DNA of 20,531 nucleotides from the NCBI GenBank assembly GCA_003476595.1, contig DMTU01000149.1, positions 1,570-22,100 of the forward strand. The letters run 5' to 3'. Below are positions 1 through 6,320 of the stretch, piece after piece. How positions within the stretch are numbered: the stretch's first letter is position 1; every line of letters starts with the position of its first letter. Below the pieces are notes generated by a model that was given only the letters and a program-made list of their open reading frames with translations, was not told the origin of the DNA and did not search any database. This DNA is from Acidimicrobiaceae bacterium (GTDB lineage: Bacteria > Actinomycetota > Acidimicrobiia > Acidimicrobiales > Salinilacustritrichaceae). A program made the position numbers and the translations under genes.

Positions 1-1
1 G

Positions 2-505
2 CTGGACTCCCAGGCCGTCGAGTCGGGTCGCATGTCCTACGCCATGGGCGAGGCCGACCTGGCCGAGGAGGTCACCGTGGCCGTCGAGGCCGCCTCCGCG
101 CTGTACCCGCGCCTCACCATCGAGGCCGAGCTCGAGTCCCCGCACGTGCCGGTGGTGGTCGACGTCGATCGCATCCAGCAGGTGCTCACCAACCTGCTCG
201 ACAACGCCGCCAAGGTCTCCCCACCCAACGGCACGGTGGAGGTCCGGCTCCGGCGCGCGGGCGACCGGGCCACGGTGTCCGTCACCGACCAGGGCCCCGG
301 ACTGTCCAGCGACCTCCAAAGCCGCGTCTTCGACAAGTTCGTGCGGGGCCGGGACACCAGCGTCAGCGGCACCGGCCTCGGCCTGTACATCAGCCGTCAG
401 ATCCTCGAGGCCCACGACGGCGACATCCGCGTGGAGACCGGCGAGGAGGGAGGGGCGACGTTCGCCTTCACCCTGCCCGTCGCCGCCGCCGGGGTCCCCC
501 GCTAG
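2..505 (+). CDS. Sensor histidine kinase, C-terminal ATPase part (5' end outside window)
   Basis: This is the ATP-binding (HATPase_c) end of a two-component sensor kinase that would phosphorylate a response regulator. The reading frame is open from the first bases of the window, so the gene begins upstream and its sensor and dimerisation domains cannot be seen. All ATPase boxes are present in order: the N box (QQVLTNLLDNAAK, about 160-215), G1 (DQGPGL, about 289-306), the F box (VFDKFVRG) and G2 (GTGLGLYISRQ, about 369-400). Retention of every box suggests an active ATPase. The sequence resembles the C-terminus of KdpD/PhoR-type kinases, but the signal cannot be inferred. The stop codon is followed 10 bases later by the next gene. 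Confidence 0.9.
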   Translation: MDSQAVESGRMSYAMGEADLAEEVTVAVEAASALYPRLTIEAELESPHVPVVVDVDRIQQVLTNLLDNAAKVSPPNGTVEVRLRRAGDRATVSVTDQGPGLSSDLQSRVFDKFVRGRDTSVSGTGLGLYISRQILEAHDGDIRVETGEEGGATFAFTLPVAAAGVPR

Positions 506-508
506 TTT
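503..508 (+). promoter_or_regulatory. Candidate -10 box, leaderless, for the GNAT gene at 516
   Basis: TAGTTT fits the actinobacterial TANNNT -10 consensus and ends 7 bases before the GTG start, so transcription would begin at or next to the start codon. It overlaps the stop codon of the kinase gene. No Shine-Dalgarno precedes the GTG, which agrees with a leaderless message. The assignment is inferred from position only. Confidence 0.4.
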
Positions 509-515
509 CGCCGCC

Positions 516-950
516 GTGTTCATCGAGATCGTCGCCGAGGTCACCGACGAGCTGCTCGCGGCGTTCGAGCGGCTCATCCCCCAGCTCTCCAGCTCCAGCC
601 CGCCGCCGAGCGCGGACGAGCTCGTGGACATCGTCACGTCGCCCGCCACGGACCTGTTCCTCGCCACGGACGACGACGGCACGATCCTCGGCACCGCCAC
701 CCTCGTCACGTTCCGCATCCCCACGGGTCGGCGGGCCTGGATCGAGGACGTGGTGGTCGACGACGCGGCCCGGGGCCTCGGCGTCGGCGGTGCGCTCACC
801 CAGGCGATGGTCGACCGAGCCGAGGAGCTCGGGTGCACCACGGTCGACCTGACGTCCAGGCCCACCCGAGAAGCCGCCAACCACCTCTACCAGCGCGAGG
901 GCTTCGAGGTCCGCGACACCAATGTCTACCGACGGAAGCTCGAGCCCTGA
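516..950 (+). CDS. GNAT family N-acetyltransferase
   Basis: A 144-residue protein of the GCN5-related N-acetyltransferase fold, which transfers acetyl from acetyl-CoA to an amine. The acetyl-CoA pyrophosphate-binding motif A is clear: strand beta-4 (WIEDVVVDDAARG, about residues 75-87) followed by RGLGVGG (86-92) and a helix. Motif B follows as the segment with NHLYQREGF (122-130), typical of the C-terminal part of the fold. The substrate cannot be told from the sequence; small stand-alone GNATs act on protein N-termini, amino acids, polyamines or antibiotics. The GTG start is chosen because the protein begins directly with a beta strand and a -10-like box lies 7 bases upstream. Confidence 0.88.
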   Translation: MFIEIVAEVTDELLAAFERLIPQLSSSSPPPSADELVDIVTSPATDLFLATDDDGTILGTATLVTFRIPTGRRAWIEDVVVDDAARGLGVGGALTQAMVDRAEELGCTTVDLTSRPTREAANHLYQREGFEVRDTNVYRRKLEP

Positions 951-1014
951 CCGTCGGACCGGGCCGCGGGGCGCGCCCCCGGTGCGTGGAGCGCGGCCCG
1001 GAACGGGTCGTGGC

Positions 1015-1497
1015 GTGAGCCAGCAGTCCGGTGACGGCCGGCTCCACACGGACCGCAGCTACCCGCTCGCCGAGCGTCCGCAGGACGCCTGGGATTCCCT
1101 CGCCGACGTGGGTGCCTACCGACGGTGGTGGCCCTGGTTGCGCCGGTTCGACGCCCGCCGGCTGGCCCCGGGCGAGCGCTGGGAGGCGCGCATCCGGGTG
1201 CCGATGCCGTGGTCCCTGCGGTTCACGCTCGACATCGACCACGTCGAGGCGCCGCGGCAGGTGGATGCCACGTTGGCCGGTGACATCGAGGGCACCGCGA
1301 CGATCACGCTGGCGTCGGCCCCCGGCGGTGCCGAGATCCGGCTGCGCTCGGACCTGGCGCCCCGGCACCACCTCCTCCGTGGCGTCAACCGCGTGGTCCC
1401 CGGTGTCTCGCGTCGCCTGCACGACCGGGTCGTCGACCGGGCCTTCCGCCAGTTCGCCGAGCGGGATCGAGCGGAGATCGGCCCGGGAGGGCGGTAG
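1015..1497 (+). CDS. SRPBCC (START-like / polyketide cyclase-like) protein
   Basis: A protein of about 160 residues with the helix-grip pattern of the SRPBCC superfamily, which binds hydrophobic ligands. The N-terminal strand and helix (HTDRSYPLAERPQDAWDSLADVGAYRRWWPWLRRF) match the usual opening, in which residues before the tryptophans cover the cavity mouth. A run of alternating hydrophobic strands follows (for example RWEARIRVP, LRFTLDIDHVEAP, ATITLASAPGGAEIRLRSDL) and then a long C-terminal helix. No catalytic residues are recognisable, so the role may be lipid or aromatic-ligand binding. The frame is open further back, to an ATG at 922 inside the preceding gene, but that extension is low-complexity and rich in Pro, Arg and Gly; GTG at 1015 is preferred. 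The ligand is unknown. Confidence 0.7.
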   Translation: MSQQSGDGRLHTDRSYPLAERPQDAWDSLADVGAYRRWWPWLRRFDARRLAPGERWEARIRVPMPWSLRFTLDIDHVEAPRQVDATLAGDIEGTATITLASAPGGAEIRLRSDLAPRHHLLRGVNRVVPGVSRRLHDRVVDRAFRQFAERDRAEIGPGGR

Positions 1498-1500
1498 GCT
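1495..1500 (+). promoter_or_regulatory. Candidate -10 box of the riboswitch-controlled ATPase transcript
   Basis: TAGGCT fits TANNNT and overlaps the stop codon of the SRPBCC gene. Transcription starting about 7 bases later would begin at about 1507, which is exactly the first base of the P1 helix of the riboswitch. I see no good -35 hexamer at the proper distance. Confidence 0.45.
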
Positions 1501-1504
1501 CCTT

Positions 1505-1610
1505 CGCCGAAGGGGAGTATCCCCCCGGTGCAGTGCACCATCGCTGTCTCGTCACTACGGCTCCGGCCCGGGACATCGGCCCACGACGTGGGTGGGAGAG
1601 ACCTTCGGAG
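1505..1610 (+). ncRNA. yybP-ykoY family manganese riboswitch
   Basis: This leader has the hallmarks of the yybP-ykoY (Mn2+-sensing) riboswitch. The closing helix P1 is perfect: CCGAAGG at 1507-1513 pairs with CCTTCGG at 1602-1608. The 5' core strand AAGGGGAGTAT (1510-1520) and the 3' core strand GGGAGAGACCTT (1594-1605) are close to the conserved strands of this family, including the GGGGAGUA and GAGACCUU elements. Internal hairpins are visible: ggtgc/gcacc around a 3-base loop (1527-1539) and cccac/gtggg around a 3-base loop (1580-1592). The gene downstream is a Ca2+/Mn2+-type P-type ATPase, a known target class for this RNA. The fold was read by eye and not tested against a covariance model. 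Confidence 0.82.
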
Positions 1611-1635
1611 CACGGCCCGTCGTCGAATTCCGAGG
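1602..1635 (+). promoter_or_regulatory. Riboswitch expression platform: alternative helix that sequesters the SD
   Basis: The P1 3' strand CCTTCGG (1602-1608) is also complementary, with one bulged U, to CCGAGG at 1630-1635, which contains the only Shine-Dalgarno-like GAGG before TTG 1644. The two pairings exclude each other. The likely logic is that Mn2+ stabilises P1 and frees GAGG so the efflux pump is translated, whereas without Mn2+ the helix hides it. This ON direction agrees with known bacterial members of the class; the mechanism here is inferred. Confidence 0.5.
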
Positions 1636-1643
1636 TGCACCTG

Positions 1644-4394
1644 TTGTCCAGCACGCCCGACTCCACCACGACCCGCGAGGTTGCGGCGACGTTCCACGAT
1701 CGCTCCGTCGACGAGGTGCTCGAGACCTTCTCGGTCGACCCGGCCGCCGGCCTGGCCACCGACGACGTCGCCCGCCGGCGCGAGGAGCACGGGGCGAACG
1801 AGCTCGACGAGGCCCCGCGCGACCCGTCGTGGAAGCGCTTCGCCCGCCAGTTCAAGGACCTGCTTATCCTGATCCTCCTGGCGGCTGCGGGCATCAGCTT
1901 CCTCGTGTCGGGAGAGCTGAAGACGCCGATCGTGGTGCTCGTCGTCGTCCTCTTGAACGCCGTCATCGGGTTCGTCCAGGAGAACCGGGCGGAGGCGTCG
2001 CTGGATGCGCTGCGTCGCATGCTCGTGCTCGAGGTGCGGGTCCGCCGCGACGGCACCATGCGCACGGTCCCGGCCGCCGAGCTGGTGCCGGGTGACGTCG
2101 TGGCCGTGGAGGCCGGGGACCGCATCCCGGCTGACGGTCGCGTCATCGAGGCGGTGCAACTGGAGGTCGAGGAGGCCGCCCTCACCGGCGAGAGCCTCCC
2201 GGTCGCCAAGACCCCCGATCCGGTCGCCGGTGACGACCTGCCGGTCGCCGACCGCACGTCCATGGTCCACATGCAGACCACCGTCACCCGCGGGCGGGGC
2301 GAGCTCGTCATCACCACGACCGGGATGGGCACCGAGATCGGTCGCATCGCCGGCCTCCTCCGCGAGGCGGCCCCGGAGAAGACGCCGCTGCAGCACCAGC
2401 TCGATCACCTCGCCCACAGCCTGGCGAAGCTGGCCGGCGTCATCGTCGGACTGGTGTTCCTCATCGGGCTGATCCGCGGCGAGGACATCTCCGACCTCCT
2501 CCTCACCGCCGTCGCCCTGGCGGTCGCGTCGATCCCCGAAGGTCTGCCGGCGGTCACCGCCGTGACCCTCGCGATCGGCGTGTCGAAGATGGCGCGGGAG
2601 AACGCCATCGTGAAGCGCCTCGCCAGCGTGGAGACGCTCGGGTCCACCACGGTCATCTGCAGCGACAAGACGGGCACGCTCACCCTCAACCAGATGACTG
2701 CCGAGGAGATCGTGGTGACCGGCCGCCGGCTGGCGATCACCGGCGACGGGTACGCCCCCGAGGGTGAGATCCAGGGCCTCGACGACGTGCCCATCGCCCT
2801 CGATGAGGTGCTCGAGCCCATGGCGCTGTGCAGCGACGCCACGGTCCGCTTCGACGACGAGGAGGGCGTGTGGCGCCTGGTGGGCGACCCCACCGAGGGT
2901 GCGCTGGTGGTGCTGGCCGGCAAGGGTGGGGTCGACCCGGCGACCCGGCGGGCCGAGCGGCCCCGCGTGGGCGAGGTCCCGTTCGACTCGGCCCACAAGC
3001 TGATGGCCACGCTCCACGAAGGCGAGTCCGGCCTGCGCATGTACGCCAAGGGCGCACCCGACGCCATCCTGGACCGGTCGACCACCGTGCTGGGATACGA
3101 CGGCACGATCGTGCCCATCGACGAGCTGCGCGAGGAGCTCGAGGAGCACAACGCCCGGCTGGCCGGCTCCGGCATGCGGGTCCTCGCCGTCGCACGCCGG
3201 GCCCTCCCGCCTGAGCAGTGGCAGGGCGATGGTGACCTCGACGCGGTCAACGACCTGACGTTCCTCGCCCTCATCGGGATCGTCGACCCGCCCCGTGAGG
3301 AGGCGCGAGCGGCCATCGAGGAGGCCGGCGGCGCGGGGATCAGCGTGAAGATGATCACGGGCGACCATGCCAGCACAGCGCGGTCGATCGGCGAGCAGCT
3401 GAGCCTCGGCGGCGGCGAACCCGTGGTCGCGGTGACCGGGAGGGAGCTCGACGCGATGAGCGACGACGAGCTCGCCGAGCGCATCGAGGGCATCTCCGTC
3501 TTCGCCCGGGTCTCGCCGGAGCACAAGCTCCGTCTCGTCTCCGCCCTGCAGAAGCGGGGCCACGTCGTGGCCATGACCGGCGACGGGGTGAACGATGCCC
3601 CCGCCCTGCGCCGGGCCGACATGGGCATCGCCATGGGCATCACCGGCACGGAGGTGACGAAGGAAGCGGCCACGATGGTCCTCGCCGACGACAACTTCGC
3701 CACCATCATCGAGGCCGTCCGGCGGGGCCGCACGATCTACGACAACATCGTGAAGTTCGTCCGGTTCCAGCTGAGCACGACGCTCGGCTTCGCCACGATC
3801 TTCCTCGCCGCATCGATCTTCGGCATCGCGAGCGGCCAGCCCTTCACCGCCATCGCCATCCTCTGGGTGAACATCATCATGGACGGACCGCCGGCCATGG
3901 CCCTCGGCCTCGACCCGGTCGACGAACGGGTGATGGGCCGTGACCCCCGACCGCCCGACGAGCCCATCCTCACCCGCCCTCGGTGGCTGGCCATCGGTCA
4001 GTCGGCCGTCGTCATGGCGGCAGGCACGCTTGCCGTCCTCGCCCTCGCTCCCGGGCCCGAGCCGATCGCGGGCGAGGCGACGGTGGCGGGGACGATGGCC
4101 TTCAACACCTTCGTCCTCTACCAGTTCTTCAACATCTTGAACGTGCGCAGCGACCAGCAGACGGTGTTCCGCCGGGCCACGTTCCGGAACAGCAAGCTCT
4201 GGATCGCGCTGGCCGCCGTCATCGTGCTGCAGATCGGCGTGACCCACGTCGGCCCGATGCAGGACCTGTTCGACACGACGTCGATCACGGCAACGCAGTG
4301 GCTGGTGTGCGTCGGCGTCGCCTCCACCGTGCTGCTCACCGAGGAGCTGCGCAAGGTCTGGCGGCGCAGCCGCACCGGCGAACCAGCCACCTGA
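1644..4394 (+). CDS. P-type cation ATPase, Ca2+/Mn2+ class, probable manganese efflux pump
   Basis: A P2-type ATPase of about 916 residues that would export a divalent cation across the cell membrane at the cost of ATP. From a TTG start the key sites are: actuator-domain TGES with Glu183, the M4 ion-binding IPEGLPA with Glu299, the phosphorylation site DKTGTLT with Asp341, nucleotide-binding KGAPD with Lys469, the hinge GDGVNDAP (Asp647, Asp651), and M6 with Asn743 and Asp747. These match the site-II ligands of SERCA, whereas the M5 segment (S-T-T-L-G-F, about 711-716) lacks the usual site-I Asn/Glu, suggesting one ion per cycle. The riboswitch leader favours Mn2+ over Ca2+. The frame is open to ATG 1533 inside the riboswitch, so that start is unlikely; GTG 1635 overlaps the SD; TTG 1644 has GAGG 8 bases upstream. 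Confidence 0.93.
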   Translation: MSSTPDSTTTREVAATFHDRSVDEVLETFSVDPAAGLATDDVARRREEHGANELDEAPRDPSWKRFARQFKDLLILILLAAAGISFLVSGELKTPIVVLVVVLLNAVIGFVQENRAEASLDALRRMLVLEVRVRRDGTMRTVPAAELVPGDVVAVEAGDRIPADGRVIEAVQLEVEEAALTGESLPVAKTPDPVAGDDLPVADRTSMVHMQTTVTRGRGELVITTTGMGTEIGRIAGLLREAAPEKTPLQHQLDHLAHSLAKLAGVIVGLVFLIGLIRGEDISDLLLTAVALAVASIPEGLPAVTAVTLAIGVSKMARENAIVKRLASVETLGSTTVICSDKTGTLTLNQMTAEEIVVTGRRLAITGDGYAPEGEIQGLDDVPIALDEVLEPMALCSDATVRFDDEEGVWRLVGDPTEGALVVLAGKGGVDPATRRAERPRVGEVPFDSAHKLMATLHEGESGLRMYAKGAPDAILDRSTTVLGYDGTIVPIDELREELEEHNARLAGSGMRVLAVARRALPPEQWQGDGDLDAVNDLTFLALIGIVDPPREEARAAIEEAGGAGISVKMITGDHASTARSIGEQLSLGGGEPVVAVTGRELDAMSDDELAERIEGISVFARVSPEHKLRLVSALQKRGHVVAMTGDGVNDAPALRRADMGIAMGITGTEVTKEAATMVLADDNFATIIEAVRRGRTIYDNIVKFVRFQLSTTLGFATIFLAASIFGIASGQPFTAIAILWVNIIMDGPPAMALGLDPVDERVMGRDPRPPDEPILTRPRWLAIGQSAVVMAAGTLAVLALAPGPEPIAGEATVAGTMAFNTFVLYQFFNILNVRSDQQTVFRRATFRNSKLWIALAAVIVLQIGVTHVGPMQDLFDTTSITATQWLVCVGVASTVLLTEELRKVWRRSRTGEPAT

Positions 4395-4401
4395 GGGCAG
4401 G

Positions 4402-4800
4402 ATGGACCAGCGACCCGTCGATCTCACCGTTGCCGTCCTGGCCGCCGGCGCGGTCGGCTTCGGCGCGTGGGAGGCGAGACGGGGTGAGCTCCGTGCCGCC
4501 GAGGCTCGCTGGTTCTCGGGGATCAGCGAGCGGCGCTGGCCTGGACTGGCTCGAAGCTGGTCAAGCCCCTCGGCCAGCGCGGGCGACCCTCCTCCGTGGT
4601 GGGCGCAGCCCGCATCCTCGGTCGGGCCCAGACCGGGCTCGGCTACCCCTCCGGTCATGCGGCGGTCGCGGTGGCGATGGCGTCAGCGGCCACCGCCCAG
4701 GTCCCCAGGCGCTGGCGGGAGCCGGTGTGGTCGGCGGTGCCGCCCTCGGCGTCGCGACCGAGCGGACGGTCCGAGCGGTCAGGGGTCCAGCCGGACGTCC
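4402..4800 (+). pseudogene. Decayed PAP2-superfamily phosphatase remnant
   Basis: Pieces of a membrane PAP2 (phosphatidic-acid phosphatase type) protein lie in three different frames. Frame 1 from ATG 4402 encodes an N-terminal membrane segment (LTVAVLAAGAVGFGAWEARRGE). Frame 3 at about 4536-4725 holds the first two PAP2 signatures, KLVKPLGQRGRP and GYPSGHAAVAVAMA. Frame 2 at about 4720-4785 reads VVGGAALGVATERTVRAV, like the end of a PAP2 domain. Missing are the membrane helices between the first and second pieces and the third signature (R-x5-H-x3-D). The family normally dephosphorylates lipid phosphates or diphosphates; this copy cannot. It starts 7 bases after the ATPase stop behind a GGGCAGG-like SD, so it was probably once co-transcribed. 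In actinobacteria related PAP2 proteins occur with kinase-like proteins such as the one encoded at 5311-6075. Confidence 0.65.
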
Positions 4801-5314
4801 AGCTGCGCGTCCAGCACCGGACGCGCTCCAGGCGGGCGAACAGGCTGACGGCCGCCTGCAGCTCGGTGACGAGGGCGACGTGGCGTCCTCGTTCGAAGTC
4901 GTAGTCGACGGTGACGCAGCCCCCGGGGGACACGTCGAGGAGCTGGCCGGCGTAGCGCGGGTCGATGGAGTCCACCCGGTGGTACGTGCGCACGCCTTCG
5001 TCGCTCGGCGTGATCGGGGTCGCGTCCGCGACGTCGCACGTCGCCGCGAGGGCGACGCGGACCTCCCGGTCGGCGCGGTCGGACTCGAGCGTGATGGTGG
5101 CGCCGTCGTCGTCGACCTGGAGGCCCTCGAAGGTCCACCCCGGCGGCAGGTCGCTGACGCAGGGCACGTACGCGGCGTCGGGGACGGACTGGGCCAGCGT
5201 CGCGAGCCGCATGCCGGGCTCGCAGCGGGGAGCTGCGCCGCCGGTGGCGAGCGCGCACCCACCGAGGAGCAGAGCCGCGGACACGCTGACGGCGCCGGTG
5301 CGGCGGGGCGTCAC
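4655..5314 (-). CDS. Putative lipoprotein, probably frameshifted near its C-terminus
   Basis: The GTG start at 5314 overlaps the stop of the kinase gene (GTGA), implying translational coupling. The product opens with a short basic stretch, a hydrophobic run and a lipobox LLGGC with Cys20, so it should be exported and lipid-anchored. Four more cysteines (at 31 and 52, then in AATCDVAD and SPGGCVTV) could form two disulfides. I do not recognise a domain. The first roughly 165 residues read like a real protein, but the in-frame tail from about 4835 down to 4655 is rich in Trp, Arg and Ser and runs over the PAP2 remnant. One base away, another frame ends naturally as VLDAQLDVRLDP and stops at about 4779. 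A single-base indel near 4800-4840 is the simplest explanation; the original length would be about 177 residues. Confidence 0.6.
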   Translation of the reverse strand: MTPRRTGAVSVSAALLLGGCALATGGAAPRCEPGMRLATLAQSVPDAAYVPCVSDLPPGWTFEGLQVDDDGATITLESDRADREVRVALAATCDVADATPITPSDEGVRTYHRVDSIDPRYAGQLLDVSPGGCVTVDYDFERGRHVALVTELQAAVSLFARLERVRCWTRSWTSGWTPDRSDRPLGRDAEGGTADHTGSRQRLGTWAVAADAIATATAA

Positions 5315-6075
5315 AGCAGCCCGACCAGATCGAGGTTGGCCAGCACGAGGGCGAACGCGACCACGGTGCCGAGCAGCACGGCGAACGTGAGCCCCACCCG
5401 ACGGAGGGTCCAGCGCTGGATCGCCACGGGTTGGCGTGGGGGTGCAAGCTGCCGGAGGTCCTCGACCACGTCGTCGTCCCGCTCCCGGAGCATCGCCCGC
5501 AGCTGGGCCGGTATCGTCACGGCGCGGGTGGCGGCGAAGGCCTCCGCGATCTCGTCGGGCGTGAACACGCGCGTCGCCCGCTCGTACACCTGGGCCGGCG
5601 GCACGCACAGCGACAGCGTGAGCATCATGTTCGCCAGGTCGACGGCCTGTCGCCACGGGCTGGGCCGCACCTCGGCGAAGGCCACATCGATGAGCCGGAG
5701 CCGTCCATCGGCCAGGAGCAGGTTCGACGGCTTGATGTCGCGGTGCGCGAGCCCGGCGTCCCACATCGTGCGGACGATGGCGAGGGCCTGATCGACGACG
5801 TCGTCGGTCACGGTGCCGTCGGTGAGGTGCGTGGCACCTTCGATCAGCTCGGTGACGAGGACGTACTCCCGCTCCGGGGTGATCTCCACGATGCCGTGGG
5901 GCGCGGCCGTCGGGACCCCGGCATCGCGCATGAGGCGGAGCATGTGGTCCTCGTACTGCACGAGGCGGCGGACCGAGTTGAACGGGCGCTCGTCCTCGAG
6001 CCGGCCGTAGCGGACCGTGCGGCCGAGCTTGTACCAGCGGTCCGGTCGCAGGTGGACGGAGCTGCGCTCGACCAT
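5311..6075 (-). CDS. RIO/ABC1-like kinase, N-terminally truncated
   Basis: A 254-residue reading frame from ATG 6075 encodes most of an atypical protein-kinase-like domain followed by a membrane anchor. Visible elements are an N-lobe remnant (DRWYKLGRTVRYGRLEDE, 12-29), the hinge region (YVLVTELIEGA, 71-81), the catalytic loop HRDIKPSN (111-118), a metal-binding LIDVAFAEV with Asp130 in place of the usual DFG, and a single hydrophobic helix at the end (about 228-252). The glycine-rich loop and the ATP-anchoring lysine expected before residue 12 are absent. Homology seems to stop about where the opposite-strand permease fragment begins, so the gene has lost its 5' part and is probably inactive. 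Actinobacterial relatives are associated with PAP2 and lysylphosphatidylglycerol-synthase-like membrane proteins. The substrate is unknown. Confidence 0.68.
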   Translation of the reverse strand: MVERSSVHLRPDRWYKLGRTVRYGRLEDERPFNSVRRLVQYEDHMLRLMRDAGVPTAAPHGIVEITPEREYVLVTELIEGATHLTDGTVTDDVVDQALAIVRTMWDAGLAHRDIKPSNLLLADGRLRLIDVAFAEVRPSPWRQAVDLANMMLTLSLCVPPAQVYERATRVFTPDEIAEAFAATRAVTIPAQLRAMLRERDDDVVEDLRQLAPPRQPVAIQRWTLRRVGLTFAVLLGTVVAFALVLANLDLVGLL

Positions 6076-6316
6076 CCGGTGGGAGTCGGTGATCATCGCC
6101 GTGCAGGGCGCGATCCTCGGCCTGGTCATCGGGATCTTCTTCGGGTGGGCGCTGGTCGCCGCCCTGGCCGAGCAGGGCCTCACCGTCTTCGCCATCCCGG
6201 TCGCCACGCTGGTCTGGGTGGTCGTCCTTGCCGCCCTCGCCGGCGTGGCGGCGGCGATCCTGCCCGCCCGACGGGCGTCCCGGCTCGACGTGCTGCGGGC
6301 GGTGGTGAGCGAGTAG
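6062..6316 (+). pseudogene. FtsX/MacB-type ABC transporter permease, C-terminal fragment
   Basis: About 84 residues match the C-terminal end of FtsX-family ABC permeases: the entry motif (STIRWESVIIAVQGAILGLVIG), a membrane helix that continues through FFGWALVAAL, a second helix (VATLVWVVVLAALAGVAAAILP) and the characteristic ending PARRASRLDVLRAVVSE. The family works as dimers with an ABC ATPase to move lipids, lipoproteins or peptides, or to regulate wall hydrolases. The N-terminal helix, the large extracellular domain and the second helix are missing, and no ATPase gene is nearby. The frame is open to an ATG at 6017, but that part is the antisense of the kinase and does not resemble a permease. 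The fragment ends 4 bases before the convergent homogentisate dioxygenase gene. Confidence 0.8.
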
Positions 6317-6320
6317 CGGC

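Noticed and set aside
1533..1643. N-terminal extension of the ATPase from ATG 1533
   Set aside because: It lies inside the riboswitch, has no resemblance to ATPase N-termini, and would require translation through the P1 and core elements.
1116..4658. A 1180-residue open frame on the - strand across the ATPase gene
   Set aside because: It is antisense to a clear P-type ATPase, is rich in Arg, Gly, Asp and His as expected from high-GC antisense frames, and shows no domain.
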